Shown: positions 54,205 to 64,000 of the stretch, piece by piece | Layout: each line of letters begins with the position of its first letter | Numbering within the stretch: position 1 is the stretch's first letter | From: Alphaproteobacteria bacterium | GTDB taxonomy: Bacteria; Pseudomonadota; Alphaproteobacteria; Rhodobacterales; Rhodobacteraceae | Direction of reading: 5' to 3' | Assembly (NCBI GenBank): GCA_030429495.1 | Contig: JAUIFH010000003.1 | Location: 62,001-126,000 of the forward strand | DNA: 64,000 bases | Notes under the pieces: generated by a model | Told to the model about the DNA's origin: nothing | What the model saw: the letters and a program-made list of their open reading frames with translations, nothing else | The model's database searches: none | Program-made: the position numbers and the translations under genes

Positions 54205-54237
54205 TCAGCATTCGAACGAAAGAGGTTCGAATGCTGA
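54205..54237. terminator. perfect stem-loop between convergent genes
   Basis: TCAGCATTCGAAC-GAAAGAG-GTTCGAATGCTGA, 13-bp stem. Confidence 0.55.
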
Positions 54238-54258
54238 TCCGGTGCAAACAAAAACACC

Positions 54259-54957
54259 TTAGATCAACGCGACCCAGGCCCTCGCGATGGCAAGCCCGGC
54301 ATCATCCGCGGCGGGGCCAAGTACCGCCGCCATCTCCGGATGGGCGGCGGCCCAGCCGGGATGCATCGCCTCGGCAGCAGCCGCGGCTTCCCGCGACCAT
54401 TGGGCGACGACGTCGCGGCTCGCCTCGAAATGGAACTGGGTTCCGTAAGTCGCGCGCCCGATGCGGAAGGCCTGATGCGCGACCGCACCGGACCGTGCCA
54501 GATGGCACGCCGTTTCGGGCAGGGTGAACGTGTCGCTGTGCCATTGAAAGGTTCGGAACTCGGCCCCGGCTGCGGCAAGGACGGGATCGTCGCGCCCGGC
54601 TTCCGTCACGCTCACATTCTGCCAGCCAAATTCCGGCGCGGTGCCAAGGATGTTCCGCGCACCGTAGCCGCGCGCGAGGATCTGCGAACCCAGGCAAATG
54701 CCAAGGACGGCACGGTCCGCCGCACCGAAGTCGCGCATCAGGGTCGCGAGCGCGCCGAGATAGGGGTGGCTATCATCGGCCCGCGCCGATTGCTCTCCGC
54801 CGAAGACGACCAGCGCGTCGAAATCCGCGGGTCCGTCCGGCAGTGCTTCGCCCGCATGCGGACGGAACACGCGGGTTTTGGCCCCGGCTTCGTCAAGCGC
54901 CACGCCGACCTGGCCGAAATGCGTGCCCGCCATGTTCTCGACGATCGCGACTCGCAT
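54259..54957 (-). CDS. type 1 glutamine amidotransferase (GMP synthase-like)
   Basis: VFGGEQSARADDSHPYL; LGICLGSQILARGYGA; YGTQFHFEAS. Confidence 0.9.
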   Translation of the reverse strand: MRVAIVENMAGTHFGQVGVALDEAGAKTRVFRPHAGEALPDGPADFDALVVFGGEQSARADDSHPYLGALATLMRDFGAADRAVLGICLGSQILARGYGARNILGTAPEFGWQNVSVTEAGRDDPVLAAAGAEFRTFQWHSDTFTLPETACHLARSGAVAHQAFRIGRATYGTQFHFEASRDVVAQWSREAAAAAEAMHPGWAAAHPEMAAVLGPAADDAGLAIARAWVALI

Positions 54958-55037
54958 CTGCGTCTCCTTCCAAACCCTCCGGGTGATTGACCATGCCGCT
55001 GGGCATTGTGCAACGCCCCGGCTGCGGCCGGAACTAG

Positions 55038-56555
<1,518 letters not shown>

Positions 56556-56613
56556 ACACGCAGGGATTCAAGATGTTGCACGGCGTTCCTCGCGAGGTTG
56601 AGGGGGCGGTCGC

Positions 56614-57807
56614 ATGACCCCCTCGGCGCGGGTCGCGGCTGCGGCGGGAATTCTCGACGACATCCTCGCCGGTGCGCCGGCCGAGCGGGCGCTGACCAAC
56701 TGGGCGCGCGGTAACCGTTTCGCCGGCTCGGGCGACCGCAATGCGATCCGCGATCATGTGTTCGACGCGCTGCGCTGCCTACGGTCCCACACCGCGCATG
56801 CCGGTGCGGCATCGCCATCGGGCCGGGCGCTGATGATTGGCGGCATCGCCGCCGCCGGCGGCGATCCGGACACGGTTTTTACCGGCGACGGCTACGGGCC
56901 GGCACCAATGACGCAGGCCGAACGCGACGCCCTTGCCGCAGCGCCGGGAGTGGGGACCTGGCCCGAGGCGGTCGCGCTCGATTGCCCCGACTGGCTGGTC
57001 CCCGCGCTACGCGGGTCGCTCGGACCCGATTTTGCATCCGTGATGGTGGCGATGCAGCGGCGGGCGCCGGCCTTTCTCCGCGTCAATGCCGCGCGGGCCG
57101 CGCGCGAGCAGGCCGCCGAAGCGCTTGCCGCCGAGGGCATCGCGACCACGCCTCATCCGCTAGCGAGCCTCGCACTTGAAGCGACTGTAAATGCACGGAA
57201 AGTCAGTGGATCTAGCGTCTATCGCGACGGGCTCGTCGAACTTCAGGATGTGAGCCCGCAGGCTGCTGTGGAGGCCCTTCCGCTCCGCGCGGGCCACCGC
57301 GTTCTCGACTATTGCGCGGGCGGCGGCGGAAAGACGCTGGCGATGGCCGCCCGCTGCCCCGGCACGTATGACGCGCATGACACCGATCCGTCGCGGATGC
57401 GCGATCTGCCGGTCCGTGCCCGCCGCGCCGGGGTCGATGTCTCGCTTCGCCGGGATGCGGAGCTTGCACCCGGCGGCTATGACCTCGTTCTGCTGGACGT
57501 GCCCTGTTCGGGGACAGGAACATGGCGCCGCGCGCCGGATGCGCGCTGGACGCTGACCTCGGAGCGGCTGGCCGGTCTCGTCACCCTTCAGGCAGCGATA
57601 CTCGACCGCGCCCACGGCTTCGTGGCACCCGGCGGGACGCTCGCCTACATGACCTGTTCTCTCCTGAATGCGGAGAACGGCGACCAGGTCGCGGACTTCC
57701 TCCGGCGCTCGCCCGGCTGGCGGCTTCTGCATGAACGGCGGTTCACGCCTCTGGATGGCGGTGACGGATTCTACAGCGCTCACTTGACGCGTGCCACAGG
57801 ACCATAA
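56614..57807 (+). CDS. RsmB/NOP family RNA (cytosine-5) methyltransferase
   Basis: VLDYCAGGGGKTLAMAA; LLDVPCSGTGTWRRAPDARW; YMTCSLLNAENGDQV. Confidence 0.92.
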   Translation: MTPSARVAAAAGILDDILAGAPAERALTNWARGNRFAGSGDRNAIRDHVFDALRCLRSHTAHAGAASPSGRALMIGGIAAAGGDPDTVFTGDGYGPAPMTQAERDALAAAPGVGTWPEAVALDCPDWLVPALRGSLGPDFASVMVAMQRRAPAFLRVNAARAAREQAAEALAAEGIATTPHPLASLALEATVNARKVSGSSVYRDGLVELQDVSPQAAVEALPLRAGHRVLDYCAGGGGKTLAMAARCPGTYDAHDTDPSRMRDLPVRARRAGVDVSLRRDAELAPGGYDLVLLDVPCSGTGTWRRAPDARWTLTSERLAGLVTLQAAILDRAHGFVAPGGTLAYMTCSLLNAENGDQVADFLRRSPGWRLLHERRFTPLDGGDGFYSAHLTRATGP

Positions 57808-57838
57808 TACTCAATTTTTAGTTGTGTTTCGACACCGG

Positions 57839-57853
57839 TTAATTGCCGTTTAA
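57839..57853. promoter_or_regulatory. candidate CtrA binding site upstream of cckA
   Basis: TTAA-TTGCCGT-TTAA, exact TTAA-N7-TTAA. Confidence 0.6.
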
Positions 57854-57949
57854 GCATTTCGGGTCCGAATGCACGGGGAACCGAATCTTGAAGGAGGCAC
57901 GTGGGTGTCACATCCGGCGCTTTCTCCGCACCCTTTGATCCGCACCGCA

Positions 57950-60211
57950 ATGACGTTTGCGCCGCGGATTCGCTATCTCCTCGCCGCGGCGGCAGGCAGT
58001 GCGGCACTTGCGCTCGGATTCGCGGGCGGCATCATCGGTTTGGCGGGGCTGTCGGCGGCCGGGACATTCGCGATGCTCGCGGTCCTCATCTTCGGCCTTT
58101 CGGCCAGCCATGGCCGGTCCTACCGGGATCTTCAGGGCCAGATCGCGGAATTCATCGCCCATGACGCCTCCCCAAGCTTCACGACCGATGCGGAGGGAGA
58201 GATCGGCACCTGCAACCACGCGGCGGAAGGGCGTTTCGGCGCCTGCGCCGGTCAGACGCTCGCGGCGACGCTGACCGAGGTCTTTGCCAACCCCGCTGCC
58301 ATTCTGTTCCGGCTTCAGAACCGGGCTGAGGCGACCGGCGCCGCGCATGAGGATCTCGTGACCCGCCGCGGTCATGTCCGGCTTGCCGTCCACCGCGTTG
58401 GCGAGGCAGGATTTCTCTGGCGGCTTGAGGACATGGCCGAACGCGCGGCGGGCGGGCGCGGGGCAGAGACGATCAGTATTCCGATGCTGACCGTGTCCAA
58501 GACCGGCACGATCCTGTTCATGAACGAGGCATTGCGCAGGCTGGTCGGAGCGCGGGTTCGGACACTCGACCGGATCTTCGCCGACCTTCCCGTACGGCCC
58601 GGGGAAGAGCATGAGATTTCGGGGGCGAAAGGGCCGGTGCGCGCGCTCGTCGCTTCGGTCGAAAGCGCCGGCGGCCGGCGTGAGCTCTACTTTCTTCCTG
58701 CGGCCGAAACCGCTGGCCATTCAGCCGATCCGACCGCGTTCGAGACGTTGCCCGTCGCGCTTCTGCGCCTCGATGCCGAGGGTCGGCTTTGCGAGGCAAA
58801 CCGCGCCGCGCGCACCCTTCTCGGGGAGGCGCGGCCCGGCACCGAACTCGCGAACCTTCTCGAAGGGCTCGGCCGGCCGGTCGGCGACTGGCTGGCCGAC
58901 ACGATCGCCGGCCGCGGCAATCGTCGGCCCGAGGTTCTTCGGGTGCGGCGTACGGATGCCGACACCTATCTTCAGGTCACGCTGACCCGGGTCATTCAGG
59001 ACGGTCAGCCGGCGCTGGTCGCGGTTTTGTCGGATGCAACCCAGTTCAAGACGCTCGAGGCGCAGTTCGTCCAGAGCCAGAAGATGCAGGCGATCGGGCA
59101 GCTCGCCGGTGGTGTCGCACATGATTTCAACAATCTCCTGACCGCGATCTCGGGCCATTGCGACCTGCTGCTGCTGCGCCATGACAAGGGCGATCCGGAC
59201 TATGGCGACCTCGTTCAGATCAATCAGAACGCCAACCGCGCGGCGAGCCTTGTCGGCCAGCTCCTTGCGTTCTCGCGCAAGCAGACGCTGACGCCGACTG
59301 TCCTCGATTTGCGCGACACCCTGTCTGACCTTGCCCATCTGCTCAACCGACTTGTGGGGGAGCGGGTCCGGCTGACCCTGTCGCATGACCCGGACCTTTC
59401 CCCGATCCGCGCCGACAAGCGGCAACTGGAACAGGTCATCATGAACCTTGTCGTCAACGCCCGCGATGCGATGCCCGAAGGCGGCGAGATCCGGATCGAG
59501 ACCGAAACGGTGACCCTTTCGGAGGAGATGCGCCGTGATCGGGCGACGCTTGCCCCGGGCGACTATGTCGTCGTGCGGGTCAGCGACGAGGGGACCGGCA
59601 TTGCGCCGAAACAGCTGCCGAAGATATTCGAGCCGTTCTTCACGACCAAGCGACAGGGCGAGGGGACCGGCCTCGGCTTGTCGACCGCCTATGGTATCGT
59701 AAAACAGACTGGAGGGTTCATCTTTTGCGACAGCGTGCAGGGCCGGGGATCGACCTTCACGCTATTCTTCCCTGCCTACGACCAACCCGACGAGGCCGTG
59801 GCGGAACCCGCGCCGGTTCCGGCCCCGCGCAGGACATCGCAAAACGGCGAAGGCGTCGTCCTTCTGGTCGAGGACGAGGCGCCGGTGCGTGCGTTCGCCA
59901 GCCGGGCGCTGCGAATGCGAGGCTATACCGTCATCGAGGCCGAAAGCGCGGAAGAGGCGCTGGCGATGCTGGAGGACGATCGTCTTGCGGTGGACGTATT
60001 CGTGACGGACGTCATCATGCCGGGTATGGACGGCCCGTCCTGGGTGCGCGAGGCGCTGAAGGAACGGCCCGACACCCGTGTCGTCTTCGTATCCGGCTAT
60101 TCCGAGGAAAGCCTGACGCAGAACCGCGAGAGGATCCCCAATTCGGTGTTCCTGCCAAAGCCGTTCTCGCTCAGCGAACTTACCGCGACCGTGCGGGGGC
60201 AGTTGCACTGA
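57950..60211 (+). CDS. cckA: cell-cycle hybrid histidine kinase CckA
   Basis: Two N-terminal TMs, PAS, QSQKMQAIGQLAGGVAHDFNNLLTAISGHCDLLLLRH, GTGLGLSTAYGIVKQTGG, C-terminal receiver VLLVEDEAPVRAFASRALRMRGY...DVIMPGMDG. Confidence 0.92.
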   Translation: MTFAPRIRYLLAAAAGSAALALGFAGGIIGLAGLSAAGTFAMLAVLIFGLSASHGRSYRDLQGQIAEFIAHDASPSFTTDAEGEIGTCNHAAEGRFGACAGQTLAATLTEVFANPAAILFRLQNRAEATGAAHEDLVTRRGHVRLAVHRVGEAGFLWRLEDMAERAAGGRGAETISIPMLTVSKTGTILFMNEALRRLVGARVRTLDRIFADLPVRPGEEHEISGAKGPVRALVASVESAGGRRELYFLPAAETAGHSADPTAFETLPVALLRLDAEGRLCEANRAARTLLGEARPGTELANLLEGLGRPVGDWLADTIAGRGNRRPEVLRVRRTDADTYLQVTLTRVIQDGQPALVAVLSDATQFKTLEAQFVQSQKMQAIGQLAGGVAHDFNNLLTAISGHCDLLLLRHDKGDPDYGDLVQINQNANRAASLVGQLLAFSRKQTLTPTVLDLRDTLSDLAHLLNRLVGERVRLTLSHDPDLSPIRADKRQLEQVIMNLVVNARDAMPEGGEIRIETETVTLSEEMRRDRATLAPGDYVVVRVSDEGTGIAPKQLPKIFEPFFTTKRQGEGTGLGLSTAYGIVKQTGGFIFCDSVQGRGSTFTLFFPAYDQPDEAVAEPAPVPAPRRTSQNGEGVVLLVEDEAPVRAFASRALRMRGYTVIEAESAEEALAMLEDDRLAVDVFVTDVIMPGMDGPSWVREALKERPDTRVVFVSGYSEESLTQNRERIPNSVFLPKPFSLSELTATVRGQLH

Positions 60212-60219
60212 GAGGCGGC

Positions 60220-60825
60220 TCAGCCGGCGGCGTCAGCCTTCAGCGTCTCGTAAAGCGCGAAGTCACGCCAGTAATCCGCCCGGAGCCGCGCCTCAAGATC
60301 CGGCGCGAGGTCTAGCTGCCCCTCGGGCGAGACATTGAGCCTTGGCAGCGAGATTTCGCAATCGAGGCGGTCTTCGAGAAAGGCCACGAAACTACCCATG
60401 TCGTCGTAGCGGAACAGCCGGTCCACCCCGGGTCCCTTGTCCGGGACAAGAAAGCGGCTTTGCCGCCCGACATTGGCGAATTCGGGCTGCGGTTCGGACA
60501 GATAGCCCTCGACGAAGCTGTTGAACGTAATCCCGACCGTGCTGCGCTCCGGCCGGCTGCCATTCACGCGCTGGCGGTATCGATACCAGCTTCCGAGCCA
60601 GTCGAGCGGCTCGCGCATCACCGCGACGACAAGAAAGTCCTCGTCCGCGGCCTTCTCGAGATAGGGCGCGAGATAGCGCCAGTATCGGAAGGCCGACGTG
60701 TGCTTGAGTTCCGGCGGACGTTGAATCACGACGCTCGCCAGCGGCTCCAACGCGGCCTCGATGGCGGTCGAGCCTGTCTTGGGTGTCGCCAGATAGACCA
60801 GCCTTTGCTTCCAGAAAACCAGCAT
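60220..60825 (-). CDS. PAPS-type sulfotransferase family protein
   Basis: [42 protein letters not shown]. Confidence 0.8.
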   Translation of the reverse strand: MLVFWKQRLVYLATPKTGSTAIEAALEPLASVVIQRPPELKHTSAFRYWRYLAPYLEKAADEDFLVVAVMREPLDWLGSWYRYRQRVNGSRPERSTVGITFNSFVEGYLSEPQPEFANVGRQSRFLVPDKGPGVDRLFRYDDMGSFVAFLEDRLDCEISLPRLNVSPEGQLDLAPDLEARLRADYWRDFALYETLKADAAG

Positions 60826-60926
60826 GCCGCGCCTTTCCTTGCCGCCCGTAACGGAATCCACATCGCCGTTAACTAAAGATTTACCGGATGGAGAAAAAGT
60901 CGATTTTCAGAAATTACGGTTGAAAT

Positions 60927-60941
60927 GTTCTTCTTTTGATC
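60927..60941 (+). promoter_or_regulatory. SOS box (LexA operator) upstream of recA
   Basis: GTTC-TTCTTTT-GATC. Confidence 0.75.
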
Positions 60942-61018
60942 TCATAAGAATGAGAACAAGAGGCGAACGCAGGCGAAGATTGCCGCGCCCGGCAGGGTGT
61001 GAAATAAGGAACCGAACA

Positions 61019-62098
61019 ATGGCAGTGACGAACCTTCTCGACATGAACGACAAGCGCTCCACGGACAAACAGAAGGCGCTGGATTCGGCGCTGGCCCAGA
61101 TCGAACGGCAGTTCGGCAAGGGCTCCATCATGAAGCTCGGCGTCGACAGCCCGGTGATGGAGATCGAGTCGACCTCGACCGGGTCGCTCGGCCTCGACAT
61201 CGCGCTCGGGATCGGCGGGCTTCCGAAGGGCCGGATCGTGGAGATCTACGGGCCCGAAAGCTCCGGCAAGACGACGCTGACGCTGCATGTGGTGGCGGAA
61301 GAGCAGAAAAAGGGCGGCGTCTGCGCCTTCGTTGACGCCGAACACGCGCTCGATCCGCAATATGCCAAGAAGCTGGGCGTGAACCTCGATGAACTGCTTA
61401 TCAGCCAGCCCGATACCGGCGAACAGGCGCTCGAAATCGTCGATACGCTGGTCAGGTCGGGGGCGGTCAGCCTGGTCGTCGTCGACTCGGTCGCGGCGCT
61501 GACGCCGAAATCCGAACTCGAGGGCGACATGGGCGATTCGAGCGTCGGCGTTCACGCGCGACTGATGAGCCAGGCGATGCGCAAGCTGACCTCGTCGATC
61601 AGCCGGTCCAACTGCATGGTTATCTTCATCAACCAGATCCGGATGAAGATCGGTGTCATGTTCGGCAGCCCGGAGACGACGACGGGCGGCAACGCGCTGA
61701 AGTTCTACGCTTCGGTCCGCCTTGATATCCGCCGTATCGGCGCGATCAAGGACCGTGACGAGGTTGTCGGCAACGCCACGCGCGTCAAGGTCGTCAAGAA
61801 CAAGGTTGCCCCGCCGTTCAAGGAAGTCGAATTCGACATCATGTATGGCGAAGGGATATCCAAGACCGGCGAGTTGATCGACCTTGGCGTGAAGGCAGGC
61901 GTGGTTGCGAAATCAGGCGCCTGGTATTCCTACGGCGACGAGCGCATCGGTCAGGGCCGCGAGAACGCCAAGCAGTTCCTGAAGGACAATGCCGGCGTGG
62001 CATACGAGATCGAGGACAAGATCCGCGCGAGCCATGGACTCGACTTCGGGGCGTCGGAGGATGACCTGCCGGGCGACGACGAGGTGGTCGAAGCCTGA
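61019..62098 (+). CDS. recA: recombinase RecA
   Basis: [77 protein letters not shown]. Confidence 0.98.
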   Translation: MAVTNLLDMNDKRSTDKQKALDSALAQIERQFGKGSIMKLGVDSPVMEIESTSTGSLGLDIALGIGGLPKGRIVEIYGPESSGKTTLTLHVVAEEQKKGGVCAFVDAEHALDPQYAKKLGVNLDELLISQPDTGEQALEIVDTLVRSGAVSLVVVDSVAALTPKSELEGDMGDSSVGVHARLMSQAMRKLTSSISRSNCMVIFINQIRMKIGVMFGSPETTTGGNALKFYASVRLDIRRIGAIKDRDEVVGNATRVKVVKNKVAPPFKEVEFDIMYGEGISKTGELIDLGVKAGVVAKSGAWYSYGDERIGQGRENAKQFLKDNAGVAYEIEDKIRASHGLDFGASEDDLPGDDEVVEA

Positions 62099-62120
62099 TA
62101 GGGCGGGGCAAGCCGAATTT

Positions 62121-62158
62121 GGCGCGCGCGGCCGGTCAGGGGCGCGCGCGCCGACCCT
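62121..62158 (+). terminator. recA terminator candidate with alternating CG stem
   Basis: GGCGCGCGCG-12 nt-CGCGCGCGCC, then GACCCTTT. Confidence 0.55.
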
Positions 62159-62268
62159 TTCCGGATATCACGGCGTGGATGATGCTGCACCGCAGGAATA
62201 TGGACATGGCGCGAGACAAGGGCTAACACGCCAAGGCTGATCCCTTCCGCCCGCGAAAGGCCCCGCCG

Positions 62269-64000
62269 ATGCCCAGCCTGAACGACATCCGTTCCACCTT
62301 CCTCGATTTCTTTCGGCGCAACGACCACGAGATCGTCGCGAGTTCTCCGCTGGTGCCGCGGAACGATCCGACGCTGATGTTCGCCAATTCGGGCATGGTG
62401 CAGTTCAAGAACCTTTTCACCGGCGTCGAGACACGCGACTACAAGCGCGCCTCGACAAGCCAGAAATGCGTGCGCGCAGGCGGAAAGCACAATGACCTCG
62501 ACAATGTCGGCTATACGGCGCGTCACCATACCTTCTTTGAAATGCTGGGGAATTTCTCCTTCGGCGACTATTTCAAGAGCGCGGCGATCCCCTATGCGTG
62601 GGACCTGCTCACCAAGGATTTCGGGCTGAACAAGGACCGGCTTCTGGTCACCGTCTATCATACCGACGACGAGGCCGCGGCGATCTGGAAGAAGGTCGCG
62701 GGCCTGCCTGACGATCGGATCATCCGCATCGCGACCGACGACAATTTCTGGCGCATGGGGCCGACCGGCCCCTGCGGCCCCTGCACCGAGATCTTCTACG
62801 ATCACGGCGACCACATCTGGGGTGGCCCTCCGGGTTCGGCCGAGGAGGACGGCGACCGGTTCATCGAGATCTGGAACCTCGTCTTCATGCAGTTCGAACA
62901 GTTCGAGGACGGCACCCAGAAGGAACTGCCGAACCAGTCGATCGACACCGGGATGGGGCTGGAGCGGATCGGCGCGCTTCTGCAGGGAAAGCACGACAAC
63001 TACGACACCGACCTCATGCGGTCGCTGATCGAGGCATCCGCTCACGGAACCTCCACCGATCCCGACGGTCCGGGCAAGATCCATCACCGGGTGATCGCGG
63101 ACCATCTGCGCTCCACCTCGTTCCTGATCGCCGACGGGGTCATGCCGTCGAACGAGGGGCGCGGCTATGTCCTGCGCCGGATCATGCGGCGCGCGATGCG
63201 GCATGCGCATCTTCTGGGCGCGGACGACCCGCTGATGTTCCGGCTCGTCCCGGCACTCGTGCGCCAGATGGGCGCGGCCTATCCGGAACTGACCCGCGCG
63301 CAGCCGCTGATCGAGGAAACGCTGAAGCTGGAGGAGACGCGCTTCAAGCAGACGCTGGATCGCGGCCTGCGGCTGCTTGACGACGAACTTGACAAGCTGG
63401 GCGAGGGGCAGCCACTGCCCGGCGCCGCGGCGTTCAAGCTTTATGACACCTACGGGTTCCCGCTCGATCTTACGCAGGATGCGCTGCGAGAGATGGGACG
63501 GGAGGTTGATGTCGCGGGCTTCGACCACGCCATGCAGGAACAGAAGGCAAAGGCGCGCGCCGCCTGGGCCGGCTCGGGCGAGACCAAGGATGCTGCGATC
63601 TGGTACGACCTCGCCGAGAAACACGGGCCGAGCGAATTCCTCGGCTACGATACCGAGACCGCCGAGGGGCAGATCGTCGCCATCGTCGCGGACGGGAAGG
63701 AAACCGGCTCTGCCCCGACCGGCGCGGCGGTGCAGATCGTCGTGAACCAGACGCCGTTCTATGCCGAATCCGGCGGTCAGGTCGGCGATACCGGACTGAT
63801 CCGCACCGATACCGGCATGGCGCGCATTACCAACACGAAGAAATCTGCGGGCGTCTTCATCCATATGGCGGAAGTCACCGAGGGCGAAATCGCCCGCGGT
63901 CAGCCGGCGAAGCTTGAAGTGTCGCATGGCCGCCGCACAGCGATCCGCGCCAACCATTCGGCGACGCACCTCCTGCACGAGGCGCTGCGCCGTGCGCTTG
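62269..64000 (+). CDS. alaS: alanine--tRNA ligase, N-terminal part (truncated at window end)
   Basis: [67 protein letters not shown]; open to window end. Confidence 0.97.
   Translation, partial: MPSLNDIRSTFLDFFRRNDHEIVASSPLVPRNDPTLMFANSGMVQFKNLFTGVETRDYKRASTSQKCVRAGGKHNDLDNVGYTARHHTFFEMLGNFSFGDYFKSAAIPYAWDLLTKDFGLNKDRLLVTVYHTDDEAAAIWKKVAGLPDDRIIRIATDDNFWRMGPTGPCGPCTEIFYDHGDHIWGGPPGSAEEDGDRFIEIWNLVFMQFEQFEDGTQKELPNQSIDTGMGLERIGALLQGKHDNYDTDLMRSLIEASAHGTSTDPDGPGKIHHRVIADHLRSTSFLIADGVMPSNEGRGYVLRRIMRRAMRHAHLLGADDPLMFRLVPALVRQMGAAYPELTRAQPLIEETLKLEETRFKQTLDRGLRLLDDELDKLGEGQPLPGAAAFKLYDTYGFPLDLTQDALREMGREVDVAGFDHAMQEQKAKARAAWAGSGETKDAAIWYDLAEKHGPSEFLGYDTETAEGQIVAIVADGKETGSAPTGAAVQIVVNQTPFYAESGGQVGDTGLIRTDTGMARITNTKKSAGVFIHMAEVTEGEIARGQPAKLEVSHGRRTAIRANHSATHLLHEALRRAL

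Noticed and set aside
61951-63978. 675 aa minus-strand ORF opposite alaS
   Set aside because: The plus strand clearly encodes AlaS, open to the window end; the antisense ORF has no family signature.

Overview
GC-rich alphaproteobacterial chromosome segment; gene content and order look like Rhodobacteraceae. Housekeeping blocks (purC/purS/purQ, rne, cysS, cimA, metA, guaB, cckA, recA, alaS) surround two accessory regions. (1) About 10.9-25.1 kb is a glycan locus: three arylsulfotransferase-like paralogs, a CDP-sugar cytidylyltransferase, a sugar C-methyltransferase, two SDR epimerases, GtrA, a GtrB-like GT2 and two large polytopic membrane proteins. (2) About 25.4-37.8 kb is a catabolic cluster: BKACE, a carnitine dehydrogenase-thioesterase fusion, SDR, acyl-CoA dehydrogenase, ADP-forming acyl-CoA ligase, CaiD-like hydratase and choline-sulfatase. 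I read it as a candidate gamma-butyrobetaine/carnitine to glycine betaine route. Regulatory candidates read directly from sequence: a perfect soxbox-like palindrome between soxR and a VOC gene, a full CtrA-type TTAA-N7-TTAA site upstream of cckA, a GTTC-N7-GATC SOS box upstream of recA, a structured rne leader, a small ORF plus perfect hairpin upstream of cysS, a large multi-hairpin cysS-cimA spacer, and a dispersed intergenic repeat family. The DctD-type regulator lacks a GAFTGA motif. No tRNA, rRNA, CRISPR, IS element or prophage was recognised. All assignments come from reading translations and motifs; no database search was run.
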